Assembly (NCBI GenBank): GCA_003427395.1
Contig: BFEA01000057.1
Span: forward strand, 2,145,420 to 2,170,932
Origin: Chara braunii
Lineage: Eukaryota; Streptophyta; Charophyceae; Charales; Characeae
Length of the DNA: 25,513 nucleotides
Direction: 5' to 3'
Shown: positions 1 to 8,707 of the stretch, piece by piece
Position numbering within the stretch: the first letter of the stretch is position 1
Layout of the letters: each line of letters starts with the position of its first letter
Position numbers and translations under genes: made by a program
The notes under the pieces: model-generated
What the model saw: the letters and a program-made list of their open reading frames with translations, nothing else
Databases searched by the model: none
Told to the model about the DNA's origin: nothing

Positions 1-76
<76 letters not shown>

Positions 77-120
77 AGACGACAAGCACCGATGCTCGCC
101 AAGCACAACATGGGAAAAAA

Positions 121-172
<52 letters not shown>
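1..172. repeat. Two (GA)n microsatellites
   Basis: Pure GA repeats fill 1-75 and about 124-172, separated by about 48 bases of non-repetitive sequence. They directly precede the truncated gag remnant of element 1. A third GA run closes the window at 25474-25513 and a fourth lies in a host intron at 5806-5865. No gene is seen here. Confidence 0.97.
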
Positions 173-175
<3 letters not shown>

Positions 176-249
176 AACAAAAATGGGACGACATCAGCGA
201 GTGTTGTTGTGCGCCACTGCGTAGCCGTTGCGGGGTCCACTTGTTACTT

Positions 250-489
250 GTAAAGGTTAAGGCAGGCGGCTGCGGCAAGGGCGGCCAATCAAAGATTCAG
301 GGGCAGACCCAAAACTCAACCAAGATACCAGGTTGGGTGAGGGCGGGTCTGGAACAAGATTTGTGGCGAGACCGCTATTCGCAAGGGGCTTGCATCAATT
401 GGGGTGAGTATGACCATCAACAGCTCAGATGCAAGGACGCGAAGGTATCGCCGAAGATACCTCCCAAAGGTGGCTTTGGGAATTCCTAG
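250..489 (+). pseudogene. gag C-terminal remnant with degenerate zinc knuckle (element 1)
   Basis: The frame ending at 489 contains a Gly/Gln-rich stretch (GKGGQSKIQGQTQNSTK) matching the gag end of element 5 (GKGGQQKSQGQTQNSTK). It is followed by a nucleocapsid zinc-knuckle-like motif ACINWGEYDHQQLRC. A canonical knuckle is C-X2-C-X4-H-X4-C. Here the second Cys is Trp and the residue before His is Asp, so zinc binding should be lost. The ATG at 172 lies in unrelated flanking sequence and is not the gag start. Downstream the frame is broken and continues in pieces up to the protease. Confidence 0.8.
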
Positions 490-659
490 GGTGGGGCTTC
501 TACAAGCTCCAACTCGGGAAACACATCGGGCCACTAAAAGTTATAGCTGCTTCTACTTCTGATGAAGTGGGTGATGTACCTTCTCACTTCAAGAGTTGGC
601 CGAAGCTATTGACTCTTTAATCACCCCACAGACGCATCCTGACCCAACGATAATCTGTT

Positions 660-1412
660 CGTTGGATGTGTTTGAGGCCTTAGAAGACTTGCAAAGTGAG
701 TGGTCGGCAAGGGACCCTGGGGAGTCTTGGGTGGCGCAAAGTAGAGGTCCTAGAGGGGAGCACTTTGTTGTGGAAGTCGGTGTAGGTGGCTGTAAATGTG
801 GTGCCTTCGTAGACATTGGCTCCATGAGAAACTTCATAAGTCGCGACTGTGTTGAAAGACCACGCCTAGGGGACCGGGTGCACCGCTTTGGTAGATCTGT
901 AGCCTTTACCTTAGCCAACAAAGAGTGCATGGTTGTAGAGGACTATGTTAAGGACGTGGTCTCTGAATCACAAGATTTCGTTCTTAGTCAGCGACGACTT
1001 GCCTTTTGATATGTTGTTAGGTATGTACTACCTCAAGGTTGCAAAGCCCCAGTTTGACTGGGACTGAAAGGTACTTTAGCATGTACTACCGGAAGGGAGG
1101 ACAGTTAAACTTGCCAAGTACAAAGCTAGCAGTCTGATAGACACTTACGTTTGTATGTGCGCATCTGCCTTCTATAATTATCATAAACAGAACCAAGAGG
1201 AAGGTATGTACTTAGTTTTTGTCTCTGAGAAAGGGGAGGATGTTAAAACACCCGCAGAGATAAAAAAAGTCGTTGCAAAGTACCATGATTTGTTTGAGGA
1301 GCCTTCAGGAGTTGTATGTAGGAGGTTGTCCATGCCATAGAGATAGTTCCGGGGAGCAAGATACCCAAAGGAAGGATCTATAGGATGGCACTGACCGAAT
1401 TAGACGAACTCA
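660..1412 (+). pseudogene. Aspartic protease and protease-RT linker (element 1)
   Basis: One frame from about 660 to 960 carries the retropepsin region GPRGEHFVVEVGVGG followed by the active-site stretch CGAFVDIGSMRNFIS. The catalytic triad D-T/S-G reads D-I-G. Element 5 has the same protein segment in a longer frame, which shows that element 1 shifts frame near 965. The later motif around DDLPFDMLLGMYYL is found in a different frame at about 995-1030. A third frame (1155-1340) holds the linker VSEKGEDVKTPAEIKKVVAKYHDLFEEPS leading into RT. The protein is not expressible as one chain. Confidence 0.82.
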
Positions 1413-2330
1413 ACACGCCACAAATAGGATATTCCATGACTACTTAGATAAGTTCATCGTCGTGTACCTCGACGACATACTTATTTTTAGTAGAACAGTC
1501 AAGGAGCATGCTCAACATCTAGAGAATGTACTCTCACTCCTTCGACATCGCAAGTATAAGATTAACGTAGAAAAATGCGAGTTCGGTTGCACAAAAATCT
1601 TGTACTTGGGTCATGTGATATTCGCGGATGGGATAAGGCCTGAAGATGCCAAGGTGGCTAGCATTCGTGACTAGCCACGACCTTTGTCTGTGACCGGGGT
1701 CAGATCATTCTTAGGGATGACTGGCTACTACCGCAACTTCGTCAAAAACTATAGTACCGTGGCCAGCTCTTTGACTGATCTAACTCGCCTTGACACACCA
1801 TGGGAATGGACTGACGAGTGTGAAGCTGCTTTCAAGCGATTGAAGAATGCTCTCGTGCATCATGGGGTTCTCATGGTTCGCGATCCTGAGAGGTCATTTG
1901 TCGTGACCACTGACGCAAGCCAATATGGCATTGGCGCAGTGCTGGCTCAGCAAGAAGGGAAGAAGTTGAGGCCGGTCGAGTACATGAGTAAAAAAATGCC
2001 ATCAAAGAAATTGGCTAAGTCCACCTATGAAAGGGAACTCTATGCCCTCTACAAAGCACTTGTCCACTGGAGACACTATCTGTTGGGAAGGTTCTTCTAT
2101 TTAAGGATTGACCATCAGACACTCAAGTGGATCAAGACACAGCGTGTTCTCTCTGTTGCACTCAAACGCTGGATTGAGGTCATAGATTAGTATGACTTCA
2201 AACTAGACTATCATAGATCAGTATGACTTCAAACTAGACTATGTGAAAGGAGAGTACAACAAGGTTGTTGATGCGATGTCATGTAGGGCAGACTACCTGG
2301 GTGCACTAATAGTTGTGTTTGACTTATCTG
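1413..2330 (+). pseudogene. RT C-terminal half and RNase H (element 1)
   Basis: After a deletion joining 1412 to the palm region, the sequence encodes [14 protein letters not shown], the YLDD catalytic loop, then YLGHVIFADGIRPEDAK. A TAG at 1672-1674 replaces a Trp codon that element 5 keeps. The next frame (1684-2190) is RNase H: TTDASQYGIGAVLAQ with the first Asp, YERELYAL with the Glu, and DHQTLKWI with the second Asp. Compared with element 5, about 350 bp carrying the RT fingers and the first catalytic Asp motif are missing, so RT would be inactive whatever the stops. RNase H ends at TAG 2188-2190 inside a 31-bp duplication. Confidence 0.9.
2181..2242 (+). repeat. 31-bp tandem duplication in RNase H end
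   Basis: Two adjacent copies, 2181-2211 and 2212-2242, differ by a single base: copy 1 has TAG where copy 2 has CAG. As 31 is not a multiple of 3, the duplication also shifts the frame. Element 5 has a single copy with the Gln codon. Confidence 0.95.
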
Positions 2331-3862
2331 ATGAGGTAACTCGATCGCTGATGGAAGCCTACAAGGAGGATCCTGTCACGATGGACATCATATGCAAACT
2401 TGAGGCCCAAGACAAGGCCACATCTGATGAGTTTGTGATGGTGGATGGGTTACTCTTCCTTGAGAAGGCAGGGTTTAAGAGGTTATTTGTTCCAGCTAGT
2501 GAGATTTTGGGTAGTTTATTTTTAGGAGAATGTCATGATGCAATGGGACATTTTGGCTACAAGAAGACTAGTGCAAATCTGGTACAACGATTTTGGTGAC
2601 CTGGTATGCTAGACGAAGCTAAACAATACGTTTAGGCTTGTCCTTTCAGGATTGTCAAGTCTGTCAGCAGGACAAGCCGAGGACTCAGGCTCCGCTTGGG
2701 TTACTTAAGCCTTTACCCATTCCTGCTGGTCCGGGACAAAGTGTTTCCATGGATTTCATGGATACCCTCGTGAGCAGCAAGAGTGGCAAGAGGCAGGCAC
2801 GTCTTTGCCATAGTTGATAGGTTTACTAAGCTCGCCAGACTGATTGCCATACCAGAGACCACAAGGACTGAGCACGTTATCAAGTTATTCATGGATAACT
2901 GGATGCACGACTTTGGACTGCCAAAGACTATCATTAGTGACAGAGATGTCCGATTCACAAGTAAAATGTGGAAGAAGGCTGCATAACAAATGGGCAGCCA
3001 ACTCCATATGACTTTTGGGAATCATCCCGAAGCCAACGTGCAGGCTGAACAAATGAACCCAGTGGTGCAGCATTTGCTGAGGCATTACATAAAGCCCAGC
3101 GAAGATGACAAGGATGAGAAGTTACCTCTCATCGCCATCCTGTACAACAATGTTGTGTACAACACCACTGGCGTCGGTCCGAATCAGCTGCACTTGGGGT
3201 GGAAGCCTAGATCTGCTCTAGACTTCCTCCTGCCTGAAAACTGATCTGCTGCAACTCCTGGAACCATTGAATTTGGTGTCCAGTACGAGAAGTTGCTGCA
3301 GCAAGCTGTCCAACACATCAAGAAAACTCGAGAAGCAATGCTTGCTTCTGAGAACAAATATCATCGAGACTCCACGTTTCAGGTAGGGGAACGTGTCTGG
3401 GTTAAGTCTAGTGAGTTAGGGCAGGAATTCGGTATCTCTAGAAAACTAATGCCTCAATACTTTGGTCCTTGGGAAGTCTTAGATATTGTGGGTAGCGAGG
3501 AGGAGGGTCCCTCGTATGTGATTCGAATCCCTGGCCACCTACGCATCTACGCTGTGTTTCACACCTCAAAGCTTGCACCTTTCGCTGAGACACAACAGAT
3601 TCCATCAAGAAAATCTATGCTTCCCCCAACCATGGATGGCCACGTGGACGTCGATGACATTTTGGAGCACAGAGACATGCCTGTTCCTGACCCTGTGGGC
3701 AGACGGAGACCGTCGAAACCCAAGAGAGAATACAGGGTCAGATTCAGGCATCATACGGATCCAAGAGAAGACCGATGGTTCACCAGAGAGGAACTAATGG
3801 AGACAGCACCTCAGATTGTGGCAGATTATGCAAGACGGTTGAAGGGGAAGGCACCTGCATAG
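2243..3862 (+). pseudogene. Integrase with chromodomain-like tail (element 1)
   Basis: This starts with the RNase H-integrase linker, then the zinc-binding H-H part (GECHDAMGHFGYKKT). The core has its first Asp in SVSMDFMDT, the second in IISDRDVRF and the Glu in HPEANVQAEQMN, so all three catalytic residues are present. Frames break near 2599 (CGA or similar to TGA), at 2634, at a 1-base insertion near 2790, at 2984 and at 3241. The last frame, 3293-3862, is open for 189 aa and contains the integrase C-terminal region (FQVGERVWVKSSELGQ; YVIRIPGHLRIYAVFHTSKL) and a chromo-like tail (YRVRFRHHTDPREDRWFTRE). Integrase inserts retroelement cDNA into the genome, and chromo tails usually direct this to heterochromatin. 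Confidence 0.9.
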
Positions 3863-3887
3863 AGGCATCTCAGCGGACTTTCAAAGC

Positions 3888-3901
3888 TAAGGGGGATGGA
3901 A
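3888..3901 (+). promoter_or_regulatory. Polypurine tract of element 1
   Basis: The sequence TAAGGGGGATGGAA lies between the end of the integrase frame and the LTR start TGTGAGG at 3902. This is the normal place for the plus-strand primer. The same layout (TCTCAGNGGACT, then purines, then TG) is seen before the LTRs of elements 6 and 7. Confidence 0.8.
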
Positions 3902-4802
3902 TGTGAGGACTGTGTCCTTAGGGGGCCCTAGGCAACATGCATATGTTCTGGATTGTGGCCCCCCAGCAAGCCTTGTGCCCGCCCTAAGTGAAGGCGGGCC
4001 TGAATGTTCACAAGAGGCCCTTATCTCAGCATTTTTCCAATGCGGGTCTCAGACAGTTGCTGCACGACAGTTGGTTGAAGTGCAACCTGAGCCTTACCCT
4101 GGGCTCTTCCAGGAGAGGTAACTGCGCCAGGCAGTTGAGCCCAGGGCCCGGGTGGTTGTGCCCCGGGCACACACACTGAGAGGCCGACACCTCACGAAGT
4201 GGCCACGGGACAACCAGAAAGCAGCATTGTCGTCGTATCTACCCCGTGGGCCAGTGCAAATGCAGCAAACATTCGGAGCCTGGGAAACTCTGGGTGTGCC
4301 TAACTGAAAAAGGCCCAGGCCCTCAACTGTCGAGATAGGCCTGGGCGCAGACACTGGGGCCCTACCAGAAGCTACTGGAAACTTCCAAGGCCAGGCCCAG
4401 GGAGTCCAGCAGCAGCTGCCACTTTCATATAGGAAATGAGCCAGCCAGGGAAGGCATTCTGATCTAGGCAGGCAATGCGGATACGCTGCTGCGTTCGCGT
4501 GCAAGTGTCTATATTGCGCACCTGCTGGCTGGGGGCGCGCGCGGGCGCTGAGAGGTGAGGGGCGCTAAGCGGGGCGCTGGCGGCCATAGCCGGGCTCCAG
4601 AGAGGAGGCACAGAAGTGGGTGGTCAGGGGGTGACGAGGGAGACGAGGATACGTACCTAGTGTATGTGGGAGGTCGGCATTAGTGTTGACGACGTGTACA
4701 TTGGTCTTCAAAGTCGAAGTGAGCCTGTTGCATGAATGTAGATAGGCTAGGTAGGCAAGTAGAGTAGGCTGGGCGCTGGGCGCCAGACAGAGAGGAGCGA
4801 CA
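3902..4802 (+). repeat. 3' LTR of element 1
   Basis: It begins TGTGAGG directly after the polypurine tract and ends near ACA at about 4802; this end is an estimate. It shares the block CCGCCCTAAGTGAAGGC (3979-3995) and further scattered similarity with the LTR at 6013 and with the LTR at 21907. No target-site repeat can be tested because the 5' end of the element is missing. A weak TATA-like CATATAGG lies near 4427, at the place where the two related LTRs have GATATATC and CATTTAGG. Confidence 0.8.
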
Positions 4803-5334
4803 TTGAATACTGCGTTGATGTGGCCTGAGGGCTTGAACATAGGCTCACGGGTTCATGCATTGCTTTTATTTGGATGGGATCTTGGTGCATTTGAGCTCTT
4901 TGCTTGTACATGACTATCTAGACTTCTGTGTGACTTTGCAACTTGGTGTTCTGTATATCGCTCTCGCTCATATTTCTTTGCACTGCTGTCCCAAAAAATA
5001 AAAAATTTGGAATGATTCAGAGAAGATAAGCATGGCCCCTGCGCAAAGATGACACACATTAAAAAAAAAGAGGCATATCCACTTCAAAGGCACAGCAAAT
5101 CGGCTGTGATGGTGGAGTTGCTGAACCCATGAGTGGGCTGGCTGGCTGGTGCAGAGTAGTATTCCCACGTTCACTTCTGATGAAGTTTACAATATGGTCC
5201 TTTTCTGAATGTCGCAGTGATGTGCCGCTCTGTTTTTGGAATGTTGTTTCTACGGCTCTTTTTGTGTTGATGTTTCTTGGGTGGGCTACTGCTGTCGATG
5301 ATGGAGCAACTCGATTGCCAATTGATTCCACCAG
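4803..5334 (+). other. Probable host intron segment holding the U6 pseudogene
   Basis: This follows the LTR of element 1 and runs to the inferred acceptor CCACCAG at 5334. It holds no convincing coding sequence. The open frame beginning at 5129 is rich in Trp, Phe and Cys up to about residue 68 and reads as intron sequence that happens to be open into the exon. The N-terminal residues expected for this Nudix family were not found here. Confidence 0.55.
4988..5069 (+). pseudogene. U6 snRNA retropseudogene
   Basis: The stretch matches the central and 3' part of spliceosomal U6. It contains CAGAGAAGATAAGCATGG (ACAGAGA-box and AGC-triad region), then CCCCTGCGCAAAGATGACAC (the internal stem-loop). 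The match starts at GTCCC (4988-4992, U6 nt 1-5) but lacks the 5' hairpin. It carries changes such as ACAGAGA to TCAGAGA and GATTAGC to GATAAGC. It stops after GACACACATT and is followed by an A-run (5061-5069), with no T-run terminator. No TATA or plant USE element was seen at the expected distance. A truncated U6 copy with an A tail is the typical product of LINE-mediated retroposition. It is not expected to be functional. Confidence 0.88.
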
Positions 5335-5514
5335 GCATCTGGTTCACAGAGATGGAGATTACCACCAGGCGACCCATGTGTGGCTGTTTGCCGAGTGCAC
5401 AAAGGAGCTTCTGCTGCAGTTGAGGGCGGCAGATAAAGATTCGTATGGAAACATGTGGGATATCTCAAGCGCGGGGCACATATCCGCAGGCGATACGTCC
5501 TTGACTACTGCAAG
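5335..5514 (+). CDS. NUDT3: Nudix hydrolase exon, NUDT3-like (first half of Nudix box)
   Basis: An open exon of 59 full codons encodes HRDGDYHQATHVWLFAE, LLLQLRAADKDS and WDISSAGHISAGDTS. These are hallmark segments of the plant NUDT3 type, a Nudix domain related to IPP isomerase that in Arabidopsis is joined to a dipeptidyl peptidase III domain. It begins after acceptor CCACCAG (inferred; an earlier start is possible) and ends at the donor AAG/GTTCAG. The last codon, AG, is completed by G of the exon at 7069, giving Arg in frame. The joined Nudix signature G-X5-D-X7-RE-L-X-EE-L-G-V has Asp where the consensus has Glu, as is usual in this subfamily. There are no stops or frameshifts, unlike all the neighbouring retroelements. 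The 5' exons lie outside the window. It could be a captured gene fragment rather than a live gene. Confidence 0.82.
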
Positions 5515-5803
5515 GTTCAGCTGCTGGCCCTCTCTTGCTGTCTTGCAAATTCAAACCTTGCCATCCTTCCTTTTAGTAGCTCCCTTGCATCCATCCTTTG
5601 TGAACAAATCCTTTTGGTTTTTCAAGTGCTGGCCTGAAAACAATCTGTAAGAGTATGCCGGGAGCAATGCGCCTGCAAAGTAATTCTCAACGAGCTACAC
5701 TTCACGTGAATCCTTATCGTCATTGTTTTGGTCTTCTTTGCTATGGCTTGGGTTAGTTTGTTTGACAACATTTTCGTGGGTATGCTCATGACATTTTAGG
5801 TGG

Positions 5804-5805
<2 letters not shown>

Positions 5806-5865
<60 letters not shown>
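5806..5865 (+). repeat. (GA)n microsatellite in host intron
   Basis: An uninterrupted 60-base AG/GA run. Confidence 0.97.
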
Positions 5866-5871
<6 letters not shown>

Positions 5872-6012
5872 TCTCTATGCTGAAGTGGACTTGGATGGAT
5901 GGTTATTATGAGCAGGAAGGTCTGGTCCTGCATTTTTGTAGGAAGTTGAAACTTTATTTCATAGGGGTTCTGTTTCCTCCTTAGCACGGGGAAGAGCTTT
6001 TGATGATGTAGC

Positions 6013-6736
6013 TGTGAGGCCACTGCCTCTATGAGCCCCAATCGGCCCCTTTTTGGGAGCCTGTCGGCCGCCCTAAGTGAAGGCAGGCTCAATGGGGCCC
6101 CTCAGGGTCTTATTTCGGCCTCTGCACAACGAAGGAAATTCAGGCAGTTGCGCAGCGCCAGTTGGTTGAGAAAACCCGGGCCCTGGGCCTCCTGTGTGAA
6201 TGAATGGAAAGCAGGCCCTGGGCTGGATACGGGTACTGGGCCAAACACAATGCCAAGGGCAGTTGGGTGCATGCAACCGCCTCAGGCCCAGGCCTGTTCT
6301 CGAACATTTGGCCTCAGGCTACCAGGGCCTACTGGAAGCTTCCTGGGACTGGACGCAGGCAGGCCACTTCGATATATCAAAGGGCCTGCCTCCTCATTCG
6401 GCATTCGGGTGCTGGCTGCATGCTGCGCTATTTGCTGGCTGGCGCCCACGCGCTCACGGGCGAGCAGGGAAGGAGCAGGCAGCCATAGCCGAGCTGCGCT
6501 GCTGTGAGCTGGGTGTGGCGCAGGGTGGTCCTTGGGTGCTAGTGGCATCTGTGTGTTGGGGAACGAGGTTGTGAGTGTGGCGAGAGACATACCTGGTGCT
6601 GGAAGCGTGCGACATTGGTCGCTGTATGCCCGTACTTCGGGAAAGCTGTTGTCGTCAACATTCGGCATTGTAGTCTAGGATAGATAGGATCTGCCATCTG
6701 TAGTCTGGGCGCCGAGCGCCAGATAGGATATCAACA
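6013..6736 (+). repeat. Probable solo LTR of the element 1/6 type in the intron
   Basis: It begins TGTGAGGCC like the LTR of element 1 and contains CCGCCCTAAGTGAAGGC at 6068-6084. Further similarity follows to the LTRs at 3902 and 21907 (for example CAGTTGCGCAGCGCCA and GTTGGTTGAG segments, a TATA-like GATATATC near 6370, and a GGGCGC..GCGCC segment near 6704). No internal retroelement sequence is next to it. The 3' border is estimated by alignment to the end of LTR 1, and I found no 5-bp target repeat, so the border may be wrong or the insertion old. Confidence 0.72.
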
Positions 6737-7068
6737 TTGGTTCTTCATTGATGATGATGATGAGACATTACCAGCATTGTGAGCTCTTGGTGTCTTCTTA
6801 TTTGGTGAAACTCGTGATTCAATTCTGCTGTTGGTTCGAGGTCACGACTATCTGGTCTTGTGAATATGATGCTGTTTGATTGCTGAAGTTCGCTATTGCT
6901 CATCTTCCTTGCATAGCCCTCGTGGAGGACAATTTTGCTTGAAACGGCTGAGGTTTGTGCACACACTAGGTGAGCAGTGTGGACACATTTGAATTGAGTT
7001 ACGCCCTTGAAAGTAGTAGTGTGAATGTGGCCTGAAGGTTGTATTCCTCCTCATTGTTCTGATTGCAG

Positions 7069-7146
7069 GCGTGAACTCAACGAGGAATTGGGAGTAACGT
7101 TGCCTGCGTCAGCATTTGAATACTTGTTCAAATATCTTGACCAAAG
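7069..7146 (+). CDS. NUDT3: Nudix hydrolase exon, NUDT3-like (second half of Nudix box)
   Basis: A 78-base exon encodes (R)RELNEELGVTLPASAFEY and LFKYLDQ. It supplies the RE-L-X-EE-L-G-V half of the Nudix motif, whose glutamates bind the divalent metal needed to cleave nucleoside diphosphates linked to another group. The acceptor TTGCAG/GC and the donor AAAG/GTGAGA are both good plant splice sites. The phases match: G completes the Arg codon from 5513-5514, and the exon ends with AG of the next codon. The next intron starts at 7147 and is entered by an LTR 45 bases later. No further exon of the Nudix or peptidase part was found to the end of the window, so the following intron is at least 18 kb or the gene is broken here. 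Confidence 0.85.
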
Positions 7147-7304
7147 GTGAGAGTATTGGCTTTGGGTGCACAGCTTTCACGTTATGGAATGTGTTTTACG
7201 ATGCTGGCCAATTTCGAAGTGCACAATCATCAGAAAGTACAGTGCCGTCCAATTGCAAAAAGAAATGAATGAACTTGAGAGGAGAGAGAGGGAAAGAAGA
7301 AGAA

Positions 7305-7337
7305 GAAGAAGAAGAAGAAGAAAGAAAGAAGAAGAAG
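7305..7337 (+). repeat. (GAA)n microsatellite in LTR of element 2
   Basis: GAA triplets with two interruptions. The related LTR has the complementary TTC run at about 15358-15390, so the microsatellite belongs to the LTR family. It explains the poly-Arg and poly-Ser frames there. Confidence 0.93.
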
Positions 7338-7460
7338 ATGTACTCCAGCATAGACCAATGATAAAGCTCTTCTTCTTCACGAACCACTCTCCTCCTCCTT
7401 ATCTCCTCCCCTCTTATTCAAACAAGAAATAACAATGATAATGTTGAATGGCTGAACCAG

Positions 7461-7993
7461 ACAGGAGGGACAGGCTCCGGGACAAGAGCAGGCAGATTTC
7501 AAGAGGGACTACTGCATCTCCTTCAGCGAATGGACTAAAGTGGACCAGAGCGTGCCGTTGCGATCTCCGGCAGATTTTCCGGACCCGTTCCCCCCCCATC
7601 AGCTTTCCTTGGTGGACATGCGGTGGTACGGCGCAGAATAGACCGTCAGCATGGATGTGGCATCAGCAAGACCAACAGAGGACAGAGAATGCTCTAGAGA
7701 TACATGCAGTAACCGACAGCCCATAGCTGAGAGGAGCACACAGAGGCAGAAGGGACATGTAGATGCCACACAGAAAAAGCTTAGCTGCAACAGGCTAATT
7801 TAGGGAGGGGGTATCCTTCCCGACGGAAGCAATCAATGCCGCTCACTCGGGCCTCTCAACCTTAATGGGGAGGAGCGTGGGTTATCCTTGTACTCCTTAT
7901 TGACTTGCCGGGGTAATAGGAACCGGACTGTCGTTCCCCAGAATGGCAGGAGCCAGAACCGAGAGGTTCTGATTTTCCCAAAAAATAAAATAA
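7461..7993 (+). mobile_element. Unclassified insertion with A-rich 3' end inside the LTR
   Basis: These bases have no counterpart in the sister LTR, where the flanks (AATAACAA.. and AATCAATRTCCGAA) are adjacent. The insert ends in TTTTCCCAAAAAATAAAATAAA, as expected for a SINE or 5'-truncated LINE in plus orientation. No coding domain and no clear polymerase III boxes were seen, and the target-site duplication is unclear. The boundaries are accurate to about 10 bases. Confidence 0.6.
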
Positions 7994-8115
7994 AATCAAT
8001 GTCCGAATCCCTCTTCTACTGCAGGCACAACATGAGATCCACCATAGCCATGGCCATCCTTCCGCTTCCTCTTCATGTAGCCCGAGGCTATGGCGGACTA
8101 CTGAGGGCCCTACCC

Positions 8116-8197
8116 TCCTGTCCAAAGGACAACCCAAAGCAGCTATATCGCTGCCTTCCTGTGCAAAGGACAACACAAAGCAGCTATGCCGCTGCTC
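8116..8197 (+). repeat. Two 41-bp tandem repeats in LTR
   Basis: Units 8116-8156 and 8157-8197 share TCCTGTNCAAAGGACAAC and AAAGCAGCTAT. The element 4 LTR carries the same pair (about 15035-15120, reverse orientation), so the doubling predates the split of the two LTRs. Confidence 0.85.
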
Positions 8198-8707
8198 ACT
8201 AAGCCGCCATGCCTGACTCTGCCCGAGCTTCCTTGGTACGGCACTACCCCAACTGGGGCCTTCCAGATGCAGCGCGTATCAAGGTGATGAAGATGGTGTC
8301 CACCATAGCCAGGTAGGTACCTCGCCACTCTCCTCCTTGGTTCTCTTCTACCTCCTCCTCCTACCGGTAGAGCTCCACCATAGCCAAGGTGAGAGCTCCC
8401 GGCCTTCTCCTCCCAGCAGCGCTGTAGTACCCAGCGCTCCTCCAGCCAGCACTCCAGCAGTGTGTTGCCAAACTTGCACACTGAAGAATGAGAGGCTGGG
8501 CTCTTCGCTCAGCCTCAAGATATAGCGGCCTACGTGCCTCCTGGGCGGTGACTTCCAGGCTTCTCAGCCTCCCAAGCAACTGGTACCTCCTCCCTTTCGG
8601 AGGGAAACATCATTGCAGACTCTGATATTGCCCGTACAGGCCCTAGACTCAGACTGGATGGACTGGTACCCGCCTAGACCTAGCCTACCGCTATTGGGCC
8701 TCCAAAA

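Larger units (their letters stand above)
250..4802 (+). mobile_element. Element 1: decayed Ty3/gypsy chromovirus, 5'-truncated
   Basis: The order on the plus strand is gag C-terminus with zinc knuckle, aspartic protease, RT, RNase H, integrase, chromodomain-like tail, polypurine tract and 3' LTR, which is the Ty3/gypsy order. The 5' LTR, primer site and most of gag are missing, and recognisable sequence starts near 250, just after a GA tract. The element is dead: it has several frameshifts and stops, lacks about 350 bp of RT compared with element 5, and carries a 31-bp duplication. Protein similarity to element 5 in gag, protease and RNase H shows that they are the same family. Confidence 0.93.
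5515..7068 (+). other. Host intron interrupting the Nudix box
   Basis: The donor is GTTCAG at 5515. The acceptor is the pyrimidine-rich TTCTGATTGCAG ending at 7068. The intron is 1554 bases and splits an Arg codon (phase 2). It contains a GA tract (5806-5865) and a probable solo LTR (6013-6736). About 5515-5805 and 6737-7068 hold nothing recognisable. Confidence 0.8.

Noticed and set aside
4094-4840. Several minus-strand frames in the LTR of element 1
   Set aside because: No domain, Cys/Pro/Ser-rich composition, not kept in the related LTRs.
4988-5069. Functional U6 gene
   Set aside because: The 5' hairpin is missing, key boxes carry changes, it ends in A instead of T, and no promoter elements were found.
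5129-5334. N-terminal extension of the Nudix exon frame back to the Met at 5129
   Set aside because: The composition is unlike coding sequence, the family's usual N-terminal residues are absent and a good acceptor lies at 5334.
7020-7045. Similarity of GAATGTGGCCTGAAGG to the sequence near 4815 as the end of the solo LTR
   Set aside because: It would extend the LTR nearly to the exon, but the bases between do not align with the LTR of element 1. Treated as chance or as part of an older repeat.
7166-7432. Open frames with long Arg, Ser or Lys runs here and at 15189-15523
   Set aside because: They are translations of GAA/TTC microsatellites inside the LTRs of elements 2 and 4 and have no other protein features.
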